Origin: Bacillus sp. V3-13
Lineage (GTDB): Bacteria; Bacillota; Bacilli; Bacillales; Cytobacillaceae
Direction: 5' to 3'
DNA length: 53,122 nucleotides
NCBI RefSeq assembly: GCF_002860165.1
Contig: NZ_PGUZ01000032.1
Location: forward strand, 1 to 53,122
Position numbers and translations under genes: made by a program. The stretch's first letter is position 1; every line of letters begins with the position of its first letter. The notes beneath the pieces were generated by a model that was not told where the DNA came from, searched no databases, and saw only the letters and a list, made by a program, of their open reading frames with translations. Positions 16,984-25,439 of this stretch are shown one piece after another.

Positions 16984-17952
16984 TTACTTCAATCCTTCAA
17001 GTGTTTCCAATGCTTTAGTATAGTCTTCTTCAGGAAGGCTTACATAACCAACGTCTTCTGCAAGCTCGCCTGCGTTTTCAAGCAAGTAGGTCATGTAATC
17101 ATATACATGCTCTTCTTTTAACGCTTCATTGCTTACATAAGTAAATAACGGGCGGGAAAGTGGTGCGTATTCTCCGCTTTCAATTGTTTCATTTGTCGGT
17201 TCAACCGGACCTTCGCCGCCATCGATCGGCACTACTTTTAAGCTGTCTTTATTTTCAACGTAGTATGCATAACCGAAGAATCCGATCGCATTCTTGTCAT
17301 TTGCCACTCCTTGAACAAGAACATTGTCATCTTCAGATTGTGTTGCACCTTGAACCATTTCTTCGTCTTCAAGAATCACTTCGTTCCAATAATCGTAAGT
17401 TCCGGAGTCTGTTCCTGGTGAATAAAACTTAATTTCTTCTTCCGGCCATCCTTCACGGATATCAGACCATTTTTTTGTTGTACCATCGTTAACCCACATT
17501 TTTTTAAGCTCGTCTACTGTCAGGTGGTCAACCCATTCATTTTCAGGGTTTACAACGACTGAAAGGCCGTCAAAGGCAAGTTGAAATTCTGTAAATTCAA
17601 TGCCTTTTTCTTCTAATTGGGCTTTTTCTTCATCTTTAATTGGACGGGATGCGTTGGACATATGCGTTTCGCCGGCAATAAACTTTTCAAAACCGCCGCC
17701 TGTTCCGGAGAATCCTACAGATACTTTAACGTCCGGTTGTTCCATTTGATATTCTTCAGCAACTGCCTCCATGATCGGATATACAGTTGAAGATCCGTCG
17801 ATATTGATATCACCTGATAATTGTGCATTTTCAGTACCGTTGCCTGTATCAGGGTTTTCATTGTCCCCTTCAGCTCCGTTTCCACATGCTGCAGTGAATG
17901 CAAGCACTGTGCTCATCACTGCTGATAATGCCAAGAACTTAAACTTTTTCAT
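16984..17952 (-). CDS. pstS: Phosphate-binding lipoprotein PstS
   Basis: Extracellular phosphate receptor of the Pst importer, tethered by a lipid. The signal peptide is at residues 1-22 with lipobox FTAAC (lipidated Cys23), followed by a Gly/Asn/Asp-rich linker. The phosphate-binding [17 protein letters not shown] (about 52-68) and [14 protein letters not shown], plus [12 protein letters not shown] near 205, are hallmarks. 322 aa. It is the first gene of pstSCAB, and the promoter region upstream carries PhoP boxes. As usual it should be the most abundant product of the operon. Confidence 0.96.
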   Translation of the reverse strand: MKKFKFLALSAVMSTVLAFTAACGNGAEGDNENPDTGNGTENAQLSGDINIDGSSTVYPIMEAVAEEYQMEQPDVKVSVGFSGTGGGFEKFIAGETHMSNASRPIKDEEKAQLEEKGIEFTEFQLAFDGLSVVVNPENEWVDHLTVDELKKMWVNDGTTKKWSDIREGWPEEEIKFYSPGTDSGTYDYWNEVILEDEEMVQGATQSEDDNVLVQGVANDKNAIGFFGYAYYVENKDSLKVVPIDGGEGPVEPTNETIESGEYAPLSRPLFTYVSNEALKEEHVYDYMTYLLENAGELAEDVGYVSLPEEDYTKALETLEGLK

Positions 17953-18026
17953 TTCTTTTGGTCCCCCTAAGAGATATGGTTGTTTTGTCCTACATGTAAT
18001 ACATTAAAGCTAAACTATTAATCGCG

Positions 18027-18075
18027 TTTTAACACTTTGTAAAGGTTTTGTAAATTTCGCTGAAAACTGTGTAAA
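18027..18075 (-). promoter_or_regulatory. PhoP box array upstream of pstS
   Basis: Reading the minus strand there are hexamers TTTACA (18075-18070), TTTCAG (18065-18060), TTTACA (18054-18049), TTTACA (18043-18038) and TTAAAA (18032-18027). They are spaced 10-11 bp, each about one helical turn. This matches the TT(A/C/T)A(C/T)A direct repeats bound by phosphorylated PhoP in Bacillus. The array ends about 75 bp before the pstS start, which fits activation under phosphate starvation. No strong -35 hexamer is seen, as usual for Pho promoters. Confidence 0.85.
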
Positions 18076-18237
18076 AATGTCGAAAGCGGGTTAAATTAAT
18101 AATTTGGCAAGCGATTTCTCAGGCGGTTTATTTTTGGAAAGTTTACTTTAATTATACCCACAATTGCAGAATTAAATCTTTCTTTTAAAAACTGAGAATG
18201 CCCCATGAATGACTGAAATTTAAGTTATTTACCCATT

Positions 18238-18273
18238 AAAAAAACTGCTTTCAGTTTTCGAAAGCAGTTTTTT
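18238..18273 (-). terminator. Rho-independent terminator of pbpA
   Basis: On the minus strand AAAAAACTGCTTTC pairs with GAAAGCAGTTTTTT around a small loop and continues as a T-run, 15 bp after the pbpA stop. Confidence 0.88.
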
Positions 18274-18287
18274 ACTGTATTCGCATA

Positions 18288-20465
18288 TTAGTTGTCGACG
18301 CTTTGTTCATTTTCTTCCCGTGCTGTTTCCTGTCCTGCCTGAACCTCTTCAATATTTTCCTCTTCCTGGACAGGATTTGCCGGGTTCATATTTTGTTCAA
18401 GACGCTGCTTCTTTAAATTAAAGTATGCATCAAATGCTTTCTTTCCTATTTTAAGGTTGGCTTTATGGTCTTTGTCACCCTGGAAAGCCCACGGCACCAA
18501 CACGGCGATGGCGACCTCGGGGTTCTCATGCGGAGCGTAACCGACAAAGCTTAAGTTCATGACTTCGGGAGCTTCTTTGCCAAAATTCTTTCTTAGCGGC
18601 CCGTCATAAAAAGCTTCGGCTGTTCCCGTTTTCCCGGCCGGCAAATATTCGAGCGGAAACCAGGTGTATGCTGTACCTCCCGGTTCCTGGACTACCTGGC
18701 GGAACCCTTCCTGGACGCGGTCGATCCACTCTTCTTTCATCGGCAGCTTATTCAGAACCTTTGGCTTGATTTCCTGCATAATTGGTCCAAGCTGGTTATT
18801 TTCCATGACCGGCTCCCTGATTTCCTTCACCAAATGCGGCTCAAGGCGGTGGCCGCCATTTGCAATCGTTGAAACATACTGGGCAAGCATCATGTTGGAG
18901 TACGTATCATATTGCCCGATTACTAAGTCAAGCAGGAAACCCGGTCTTGTGTCCATCCCTTTAAAGCCAATCGTTTCGTTCGGCAGATCAATCCCGGTTC
19001 TGACGCCAAGGCCGAACTGGCTGAATGAGTCACGGATCGTATCAAAAGCCTGCGGGTTCAACCTAAGCGGACCGTACGGAATATATTCCCCGCCGCCGAT
19101 CGTGACCGCCGTTTTGAACATATAGACGTTCGAAGATCTTTTTAACGCAAAGAGATCATCAACAGTACCCATGTTTGTCCACGATTTTTTTACTGGTGTA
19201 CTTCTAATATACATCGGTGCGTCAAGGTGGCGGCTTCCAGGTCCAATTGCCCCTGTTTGATACCCCGTTAAAACCGTCGCACCCTTGACAGCTGAACCAA
19301 CGTTGTAGGTGGTTGTGATATTTCCGAGCGCATCATCCTGCATTTCATCCTGCCCAGTTTCTTCATTTTTTACAATCCGCTTGCCTGCCATGGACAGGAT
19401 TTCACCCGTATTGGGATCCATCATCACCACATAGGCCCGGTCCAACAGGGAAGTGCCGGGTTCGCCTTTTGCAGCCCAAAGCTCTTCTTCAATCGCTTTC
19501 TCGACCGCGAGCTGGAGGTCCATGTCAATGGAGAGGACCAGGTCTTTGCCGCGCTTGCCCTCAGAAATGACTTCCGTTTTCAGGACATTGCCCGCTTTAT
19601 CGGTAATATTTTTCACCTTCGCTTTTTGGCCGTGCAGAACATCCTCATATTGCTGCTCAATATAGCTGATCCCGACGCGGTCATTGCGGCTGTAATCGCG
19701 TGACAGGTAATAATCAAGCTGATCCTCGGGCAAACCTTTATCCGCATCGGACACTTTGCCAAGCACGGACTTCAGCGTATCTCCGAATGCATAAAAACGG
19801 TCCCAGTCCGTCGTCGTATCAACTCCGGGCAAATGTTCGAGGTTCTCGCTGACAACCGCAAATTCTTCCGGGGTTACTCCCTCGTTTTTGACAATTTGCG
19901 GCGTCAGGGCATAGCCTGAGCTCAATTCCCGGTAAATAGCGAGCACTTCAAGCTCATCTTTACTGAATTCATTAATTTCTTCTTCGGTAATTCTTTCGAG
20001 CTGCAGTTTGTAAAGATCCTTATCCGTCAGCTCTTTCTCCTCAAATAAAGCTCGTTCTTTGTCGGTAATTTTTTCGGCAGCGCGGTCGGGATTTTTCAAA
20101 ATCCAAAAATCCTTGCGATCGCGTTCACGTACTTTACTTGTATCTTTATCAATAAGCTTGGCCAGATTCTCGGCGACTTTCAGAATCTCCTGCTGTTTCG
20201 TTCCTTGATATTTCGTATATGTGATCGCGTTCAGCGGCGTGTTATCAACAATGACCTTTCCGTTCCGGTCAAACATTTTCCCCCGCGGCACCGAATTGCT
20301 GACGATTTTATCTTCGGTCCGTTCAATCTCACGTTTATAATCGTCACCATATACAATTTGGACAACGCCCAATCGCAAAATCAATAATGAAAAAAGCAAA
20401 AACACAGCAAAGAACAACATGTTCAGCCGAAACGGCACATGCGTCTTCTTTTTCTTTTTGTTCAA
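18288..20465 (-). CDS. pbpA: Class B penicillin-binding protein 2A (elongasome transpeptidase)
   Basis: D,D-transpeptidase that crosslinks peptidoglycan during cell elongation, anchored in the membrane. The sequence shows a Lys-rich cytosolic tail, one membrane helix (about 15-38), a dimerisation domain, and a transpeptidase domain with S391-AVK394, S444-SN446 and K612-TG motifs. The C-terminal tail is Glu/Gln-rich. 725 aa, near the family length. The start is TTG at 20465, with AAGGGA 11 bases upstream and GGAGAG directly adjacent. No better in-frame start exists, and the MNKKKKK start parallels the basic N-terminus of B. subtilis PbpA. It lies downstream of yqgE on the same strand, 124 bp away. 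Confidence 0.93.
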   Translation of the reverse strand: MNKKKKKTHVPFRLNMLFFAVFLLFSLLILRLGVVQIVYGDDYKREIERTEDKIVSNSVPRGKMFDRNGKVIVDNTPLNAITYTKYQGTKQQEILKVAENLAKLIDKDTSKVRERDRKDFWILKNPDRAAEKITDKERALFEEKELTDKDLYKLQLERITEEEINEFSKDELEVLAIYRELSSGYALTPQIVKNEGVTPEEFAVVSENLEHLPGVDTTTDWDRFYAFGDTLKSVLGKVSDADKGLPEDQLDYYLSRDYSRNDRVGISYIEQQYEDVLHGQKAKVKNITDKAGNVLKTEVISEGKRGKDLVLSIDMDLQLAVEKAIEEELWAAKGEPGTSLLDRAYVVMMDPNTGEILSMAGKRIVKNEETGQDEMQDDALGNITTTYNVGSAVKGATVLTGYQTGAIGPGSRHLDAPMYIRSTPVKKSWTNMGTVDDLFALKRSSNVYMFKTAVTIGGGEYIPYGPLRLNPQAFDTIRDSFSQFGLGVRTGIDLPNETIGFKGMDTRPGFLLDLVIGQYDTYSNMMLAQYVSTIANGGHRLEPHLVKEIREPVMENNQLGPIMQEIKPKVLNKLPMKEEWIDRVQEGFRQVVQEPGGTAYTWFPLEYLPAGKTGTAEAFYDGPLRKNFGKEAPEVMNLSFVGYAPHENPEVAIAVLVPWAFQGDKDHKANLKIGKKAFDAYFNLKKQRLEQNMNPANPVQEEENIEEVQAGQETAREENEQSVDN

Positions 20466-20589
20466 CTCTCCACACTTCCCTTGTACAAGGATTTCATTTT
20501 TCTATCATTTATTCTATAAGAAAAAGAGCGATTTATCTATTGTTAACCGTATTTTCCATAAAAAAACAGGAAATTTGTCGAAGTTCCCC

Positions 20590-21804
20590 TCATGTTGAAG
20601 AAAAATGAATATTGCGGACACATAAATAGATGAGGCTGTGGCCGGCTCCAAGAATCAGCAGCAGGATAGGAATGCTCTTTTCGTTATTAAAAAAGGTAAT
20701 TGCCAACAGAAACAAAGCAATTGAAACGATCCTTCCTGAATTTAAAAAGAGCTCGCGGACGACAATATATTCGATTCTCATTTCCGCAGCTTTCCATCCC
20801 CTGCCTATCACATCATAGGTGAGCGACACATATGGAACGAGAAGAAGCGGATAGGCAATCGCGATGACCGCTGCGTACACCAGCATCTTTGTAAAGGTCG
20901 GTTCGAAGACAACCAGGAAGATCGACACATATAAAATCAAACCGCCAAACAAAATCGCCTTTTTCCGGTTTCTCTTTTTAATCATCCTTGATACAATATA
21001 GTATGCGATAAAGGCAATCCCCGAGTTAATCAACCCAAAAGCACCAAGCGCCATTTCACTTCCTGTTGAAATAAATACAAACACGGAGATGATAAATACA
21101 AAGACGCCTTCACGCAGCCCCTGAAAAAAATGCGCGTTTGTAATCAGCCGCCAATTCCGGTTATTCTGTCGTTCGGAAAGGATGCGCTGAAACCAGAAAT
21201 GTCCCTTTGCAGGCCTTCTTTTTAAAAAGAAGCTAAAAAAAACTGCTGCGGAAAACAATGTTAACGACAAACCGAAAACGATTGAATAGCCGGTAAAATT
21301 CTCAAGCCGCGAAATGATAAAACCGGCAGCGATCGGGCCGATCATTCCTCCAATCGAGTTTAAGATTCCGAGAAAACCATTAAAGAAATCGCGTGTTTCC
21401 GGTTCGGTTATTTCAAAGGTGAGCACATTAAAGGCGAGCCAATAAAAACCATAGCCGATCCCCAGCAGCCCCCCGAGCAGCAGCAAGAAGCTCGAAGCAT
21501 CGGTTCCGATAAACAGCACCGCTAAATAAAATGACGCTAAAAAAATGACGCCAATCCGCAAAACAATGACCCGGTCAATTTTCTTCGCCCATCTTCCCGC
21601 CAAAACGAAAGTGATCGGCTGAAGCACGACGACCGCTAAATTATACAATCCCAAATCGGTGAATTCGCCTGATTGTTTCCACAGATAAATATTAACAAAG
21701 GTATTGGAAAGGGCAACACTTAATGAATAAAGGCCGCCTATCAGCAGCAATAAACTTAAATCTCTTGTAAGCTCGACATCTCCGATCAATTTGTTCAATT
21801 TCAT
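20590..21804 (-). CDS. yqgE: MFS transporter YqgE
   Basis: A 404-aa major facilitator with about 12 hydrophobic helices and a basic loop after helix 6 (SFFLKRRPAKGHFWFQRILS). I recognise the position (between pbpA and sodA) as that of B. subtilis yqgE; the substrate is unknown. The start at 21804 is chosen because the SD (AAAGGGGAG) is seven bases upstream and MKLNKLIGDVELTRDL is a sensible cytosolic N-terminus. The SD is inside a terminator-like hairpin (21806-21839), so translation and perhaps transcription may be conditional. Confidence 0.88.
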   Translation of the reverse strand: MKLNKLIGDVELTRDLSLLLLIGGLYSLSVALSNTFVNIYLWKQSGEFTDLGLYNLAVVVLQPITFVLAGRWAKKIDRVIVLRIGVIFLASFYLAVLFIGTDASSFLLLLGGLLGIGYGFYWLAFNVLTFEITEPETRDFFNGFLGILNSIGGMIGPIAAGFIISRLENFTGYSIVFGLSLTLFSAAVFFSFFLKRRPAKGHFWFQRILSERQNNRNWRLITNAHFFQGLREGVFVFIISVFVFISTGSEMALGAFGLINSGIAFIAYYIVSRMIKKRNRKKAILFGGLILYVSIFLVVFEPTFTKMLVYAAVIAIAYPLLLVPYVSLTYDVIGRGWKAAEMRIEYIVVRELFLNSGRIVSIALFLLAITFFNNEKSIPILLLILGAGHSLIYLCVRNIHFSST

Positions 21805-21805
21805 C

Positions 21806-21839
21806 AAAAAACTCCCCTTTGTATCACAGGGGTAGTTTT
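21806..21839 (-). promoter_or_regulatory. Terminator-like hairpin sequestering the yqgE ribosome binding site
   Basis: On the minus strand AAAACTACCCC pairs with GGGGAGTTTT (one bulge) around 11 bases and is followed by TTTTTT and GATG. The 3' arm is the SD sequence. About 45-50 bases upstream, CCCCTTTT could instead pair with AAAGGGG, giving a competing structure. Confidence 0.6.
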
Positions 21840-21983
21840 CAACAAAATCAACTCTTGTATGCACTTTCCGGTGAAAAAGGGGATGGAGGTTCAGAAGGTT
21901 AGTTGCTAAATACGGAGTTTTCCTTCAATTGTATCGATCCTGAGTTCCAATCACAAATTTACTAAGAATTGTAATAGATTTAA

Positions 21984-22017
21984 AAAACCCCTGCCGGAAA
22001 AAATCGTGACAGGGGTC
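21984..22017 (-). terminator. Rho-independent terminator of sodA
   Basis: On the minus strand ACCCCTG pairs with CAGGGGT around a 19-base loop, followed by six T, 12 bp after the sodA stop. Confidence 0.8.
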
Positions 22018-22029
22018 TTCATTGATAAA

Positions 22030-22638
22030 TTATTTCGCAGCGCTGTAACGCTTGGCAACTTCATCCCAGTTTACAACGTTCCAGAATGAGGTGATGTATT
22101 CAGGACGGCGGTTTTGATATTTGAGGTAATAAGCGTGCTCCCAAACATCAAGTCCAAGAACCGGTGTTTTGCCTTCCATTAAAGGATTATCCTGGTTTGG
22201 CGTGCTTGTTACTTCCAGTTCGCCATTATTGACTGCAAGCCAGGCCCAGCCGGAGCCAAAACGAGTAGTTGCCGCTTTTGAAAATTCTTCTTTAAAAGCT
22301 TCAAAGCTGCCGAATTTGCTGTTGATTGCATCCGCCAATTCGCCAGTCGGCTCGCCGCCGCCATTTGGTGAAAGGATTTGCCAGAATAATGTATGGTTGG
22401 CATGTCCGCCGCCATTATTGCGCACAGCTGTACGAACCGCTTCAGGAACTGCGTCCAAGTTGGAAACTACCTCTTCCACAGTTTTTGAAAGAAGCTCTGC
22501 GTTTCCTTCCAACGCGTTATTTAAGTTTGTGACATATGTGTTGTGGTGCTTTGTGTGATGGATGTTCATCGTTTCTTTGTCGATGTGTGGTTCCAGTGCA
22601 TCGTAAGCATAAGGTAATTGCGGTAATTCAAAAGCCAT
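22030..22638 (-). CDS. sodA: Manganese superoxide dismutase
   Basis: Dismutates superoxide to oxygen and hydrogen peroxide in the cytosol. Metal ligands are visible at H27, H82, D164 and H168 (DVWEH). The [21 protein letters not shown]-terminus matches B. subtilis SodA closely, and the residues around [11 protein letters not shown] fit the Mn type. 202 aa. I chose the second of two adjacent ATGs (22638), which follow AAGGAGG; translation from either gives almost the same protein. It is monocistronic, with its own terminator. A 21-bp palindrome lies 34 bp upstream. Confidence 0.96.
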   Translation of the reverse strand: MAFELPQLPYAYDALEPHIDKETMNIHHTKHHNTYVTNLNNALEGNAELLSKTVEEVVSNLDAVPEAVRTAVRNNGGGHANHTLFWQILSPNGGGEPTGELADAINSKFGSFEAFKEEFSKAATTRFGSGWAWLAVNNGELEVTSTPNQDNPLMEGKTPVLGLDVWEHAYYLKYQNRRPEYITSFWNVVNWDEVAKRYSAAK

Positions 22639-22671
22639 CATTAATTCCTCCTTATGTATCGTAAAGTTAAT

Positions 22672-22692
22672 GCTCAAGATTCGATCTTAAGC
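22672..22692. promoter_or_regulatory. 21-bp palindrome in the sodA leader
   Basis: GCTCAAGAT-TCG-ATCTTAAGC is an inverted repeat with one mismatch, 34 bp upstream of the sodA start. It is a candidate operator or mRNA stem. I do not match it to MntR, Fur or PerR consensus. On the minus strand a TTGAAA hexamer with a weak TAATCT lies some 30-60 bp further upstream. Confidence 0.45.
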
Positions 22693-22936
22693 ACTTCAGC
22701 ATAAGATTACCAAAGTTCGGTAAGCGTTTCAAATAAAATGCTTATAATAATTCCACTATTTTCACTGTTAAAAATGAATTTTGGATCATAGATCTCATGC
22801 GTTATGGAAGAAATCGAGGCGGATGGGCATTAAAGCAATTGTTTCGAAAAGTTGTCATTTTTCCAGTCATCCCTTTGCTGTCAATGATATAAGTTGCTTT
22901 CACCGAAAAACGCAGCCATTAATTGGAAAAACCATA

Positions 22937-22965
22937 TTGACATGTTATAAATACTTCTTTTAAAT
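22937..22965 (+). promoter_or_regulatory. Sigma-A promoter of the FNR-type gene
   Basis: A perfect -35 TTGACA (22937-22942), a 17-bp spacer and -10 TTAAAT (22960-22965) lie 33 bp before the start codon. The rest of the 22639-22936 gap holds the sodA leader and no gene I can support. Confidence 0.65.
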
Positions 22966-22997
22966 CAAAAGTGTAAGGACTAAAAGGAGTGGCATAT

Positions 22998-23693
22998 ATG
23001 GGCGAGATAAATTTATCACTTTATAGTTTACTGCTGCAATATTTTATCGATAAAGAAACGGTTCAGAAAGTGAAAGCCGGCACAATTCTTTTTCAGGAAA
23101 AAGATCCTGTCCAGCATATTTATATCCTTTTGGATGGCACTGTTGCCCTTGGGAGAATTCACTTAAAAGGAAAAGAATTTATTCTGAAAATCCTCAATGG
23201 CGAAGAACTTCTGATTGAATACCAGCTGTTTAAAAATTCCGACAAGTATCATTTCTTTGCCAAAACGATCAGCGACTGCGAAATGCTAATGATCAAGCGT
23301 GAACACTTTGAGCACTATATTACACATGATCACCGGGCGTTAAATGCCCTGACAACATGGCTGAGCACCCGTTACTTAAAAGCGCAGATGAAGTGCCAGG
23401 ATTTAATCATGCACGGAAAAAAGGGCGGTCTTTATTCGATCATTATCCGCCTCTGCAACAGCTATGGCGTGATGACTGATGAAGGCATCCTCATCGATAT
23501 TCCACTGACCCACCAGGAGCTGGCCAACTTAACATATGGCACAAGGGAAGTTATCCAAAGGATGCTGAAGGAATTGCGGGAGCTCGATGTAATTTCCTAT
23601 GATCAGCAAAAGTTTCTGGTCAAAGACTTAAATTATTTGCGCCAGGAAGTTGACTGCCAAAACTGTCCGTTTGAAATTTGTGGCGTAAATTAA
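22998..23693 (+). CDS. Crp/Fnr-family regulator with C-terminal Cys cluster (FNR-type)
   Basis: A 231-aa transcription factor: cNMP-binding-fold sensor (about 15-130), dimer helix, and HTH (about 165-210, LTHQELANLTYGTREVIQRM). The last residues hold C220-x2-C223-x4-C228, the same spacing as the [4Fe-4S] ligands of B. subtilis Fnr, so I infer an oxygen-sensing iron-sulfur cluster that would control anaerobic genes. The E. coli N-terminal Cys cluster is absent. The start ATG at 22998 is eight bases after AAGGAG; the GTG nine bases earlier overlaps it. It could be an Fnr paralogue rather than the main Fnr. It is convergent with yqgC. Confidence 0.85.
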   Translation: MGEINLSLYSLLLQYFIDKETVQKVKAGTILFQEKDPVQHIYILLDGTVALGRIHLKGKEFILKILNGEELLIEYQLFKNSDKYHFFAKTISDCEMLMIKREHFEHYITHDHRALNALTTWLSTRYLKAQMKCQDLIMHGKKGGLYSIIIRLCNSYGVMTDEGILIDIPLTHQELANLTYGTREVIQRMLKELRELDVISYDQQKFLVKDLNYLRQEVDCQNCPFEICGVN

Positions 23694-23748
23694 TGCCGGG
23701 CCTGTTAATTAGCAATCTGTGCTGCCCTGCATTTTGATTGTTCCAAGA

Positions 23749-23790
23749 GAGGACATTTCCAAACGTCGATCACGGTCTGAAAATGTCCTT
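23749..23790. terminator. Shared terminator-like hairpin between convergent genes
   Basis: GAGGACATTT pairs with AAATGTCCTT around a 20-base middle, between the ends of the FNR gene and yqgC. The T-tract is weak on both sides, so efficiency is uncertain. Confidence 0.5.
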
Positions 23791-23795
23791 CCCTT

Positions 23796-24278
23796 TCACA
23801 TTACTAAAATCAGGAAATAGATAATCATCACAGCCTGGATGATCCCTTTTGTGACAACACTGCTGACGAAGCCGATCACTGAGCCAAACCCGATTTTCAC
23901 TGCGGATTGGATATCCTTTTTATTGATCAGCAGTTCTGCAACGATCGCGCCGAGAAACGGACCGATTAGAATTCCAAGTACCGGAATAACAAATGGCCCG
24001 ATCAAGAGCCCGATCGTACTTCCCCACACGCCTGCTTTCGAACCTCCATATTTCTTTACTCCTATTAAATTGGCGATATAATCGGCGCCAAACAATAGAA
24101 TCACAAACAGTCCTTGTATGATCCAGAACAACCAGCCCAACGGTTCAAACGAGAAAAACAAACCATAAAGCAAGAAACCGCCCAGCAAGAATAAAGCGCT
24201 CGGGATGACCGGAAAAACCAGCCCGGCAAAGGCAACGATAAACATTAATATAACGGCCGCCCAATATACATATTCCAT
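23796..24278 (-). CDS. yqgC: DUF456 membrane protein YqgC
   Basis: A 160-aa, very hydrophobic protein with about five helices and the DUF456 signature GVKKYGGSKAGVWGSTIGLL (about 72-91), followed by a Gly-rich helix GPFLGAIVAELL. The function of the family is unknown. I start at the ATG at 24278 because AAGGATG lies eight bases upstream; an ATG nine bases earlier is within that site. It is divergent from yqgB. Confidence 0.88.
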   Translation of the reverse strand: MEYVYWAAVILMFIVAFAGLVFPVIPSALFLLGGFLLYGLFFSFEPLGWLFWIIQGLFVILLFGADYIANLIGVKKYGGSKAGVWGSTIGLLIGPFVIPVLGILIGPFLGAIVAELLINKKDIQSAVKIGFGSVIGFVSSVVTKGIIQAVMIIYFLILVM

Positions 24279-24379
24279 ACCATTCATCCTTCAATTTATT
24301 ATTTAACACTTATGGCTATTATATATACTATTATTTTTTTCGACAAATATAGCTTCGCATAAAATTTTCACCGGCACGG

Positions 24380-24401
24380 TTTTATCCTGACTGGGATAAA
24401 A
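24380..24401. promoter_or_regulatory. Inverted repeat between yqgC and yqgB
   Basis: TTTTATCC-tgactg-GGATAAAA is a perfect 8-bp inverted repeat in the divergent spacer, 29 bp upstream of the yqgB -35 hexamer. It could be an operator serving both genes, or a stem. Confidence 0.4.
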
Positions 24402-24429
24402 AATAACGAACGGCCGGGAGCAACAAAGC

Positions 24430-24458
24430 TTGTGCTTAAAAAGTGATAAAGATACAAT
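24430..24458 (+). promoter_or_regulatory. Sigma-A promoter of yqgB
   Basis: TTGTGC (24430-24435), 17 bp, TACAAT (24453-24458), located 35 bp before the yqgB start. Confidence 0.5.
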
Positions 24459-24493
24459 AAGAAAGCAAGACTTAAGTAAGGGTGTGTATATAT

Positions 24494-25264
24494 ATGAATA
24501 TATTTAAACAGTTTTTTAAAAGCTTGTATTCGCCAAAAGACATTGCATTATTTCGATTTCAGGGAATTGGCAAAACGATCTTGTACATTTTCTTTCTTAC
24601 CCTCCTGTCGATTATTCCATCATCGTACTATCTTGGCACGGCATTAATTGACGGCGTGAATATTGCCCGGGAGTCGATTCAAGAGGATGTGCCGGATTTC
24701 ACTATCAAGAACGGTCAGCTTTCTTCCGAAGAGAATCGCCCTGTTACAATCAGTAAAGATGGTTTTACGATCATCGTCGATCCAACGGGGTCAGTAAGCG
24801 AGAAAGACTTGCGCGCTGAAGATAATGCTGTTGCGCTTCTGCAAAATGAATTTGTATTGGCAGCCGGCGGTGAAACCCAAGTTCATCAGTATTCCATGCT
24901 GGGTTTAGATCTCACAAAAAATGATGTGGCCGAGTTAATTACGAATCTTGATTCAATGATGGGGATCCTTATTCCCGTACTGATCTTCGTCATTTATTTA
25001 TTTTCAAGCGCAATGAAATTTATCGAAATATCGATCCTTGCCCTCTTTGGATTAATGTTAAAAAACCTTGCAGGCAGGAATTTGCAATACCGCCATTTGT
25101 GGAGAATGGCTGCATACAGCGTAACGTTGCCAACAATATTTTTTGCCATTATGGGAGCCCTGAAAACCCCGGTTCCAGGCGGATTTTTAATCAATTGGTT
25201 CGCCTCGCTGCTGATTCTCTATTTGGCAATCAAGGAAATACCAAAACCTGCTGCAAAAGAATAG
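24494..25264 (+). CDS. yqgB: DUF1189 membrane protein YqgB
   Basis: A 256-aa integral membrane protein with the DUF1189 layout: MNIFKQFFKSLYSPKDIALF at the start, a first helix near 26-45, an extracytoplasmic domain (about 50-150), then three to four helices at the C-terminal end (LIPVLIFVIYLFSSAMKFIE, then AYSVTLPTIFFAIMGAL). I choose the ATG at 24494 with AAGGGTG nine bases upstream; the earlier GTG lies inside that site. The function is unknown; some relatives are called maltodextrin-type membrane proteins, without proof I can see. It ends at a strong terminator. Confidence 0.88.
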   Translation: MNIFKQFFKSLYSPKDIALFRFQGIGKTILYIFFLTLLSIIPSSYYLGTALIDGVNIARESIQEDVPDFTIKNGQLSSEENRPVTISKDGFTIIVDPTGSVSEKDLRAEDNAVALLQNEFVLAAGGETQVHQYSMLGLDLTKNDVAELITNLDSMMGILIPVLIFVIYLFSSAMKFIEISILALFGLMLKNLAGRNLQYRHLWRMAAYSVTLPTIFFAIMGALKTPVPGGFLINWFASLLILYLAIKEIPKPAAKE

Positions 25265-25293
25265 CGGGGCCGTTTAGGCCTCGTTATTTTTTT
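25265..25293 (+). terminator. Rho-independent terminator of yqgB
   Basis: CGGGGCC pairs with GGCCTCG around GTTTA (one G-U pair), followed by TTATTTTTTT. Confidence 0.88.
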
Positions 25294-25375
25294 GCAAACG
25301 ATATATCCTTTAAAAAATGATTAGGAGTAAAGGTCCGGGCAAATCGATCCAAGTTTAGATTAAAAAAACTTAATC

Positions 25376-25412
25376 TTAACAATTTCTTAACAATTCTCCT
25401 TCATAATAAAAT
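25376..25412 (+). promoter_or_regulatory. Promoter of the chemoreceptor gene with paired PhoP-like hexamers
   Basis: Two exact TTAACA hexamers (25376-25381 and 25387-25392) are 11 bp apart on the coding strand, followed 14 bp later by a -10-like TAAAAT (25407-25412). This is the spacing of PhoP half-boxes, but a minimal pair in AT-rich DNA could be chance. Confidence 0.4.
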
Positions 25413-25439
25413 TGGATTTAATGGGAGGGGTGCATTTAT

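Noticed and set aside
22781-22963. 60-aa open frame in the sodA/FNR spacer
   Set aside because: Composition looks random, no ribosome binding site, and the FNR promoter lies inside it.
25325-25360. Sigma-D promoter for the chemoreceptor gene
   Set aside because: TAAA is present but the nearest CGAT is only about 13 bp away and the rest of GCCGATAT is missing; spacing is wrong.
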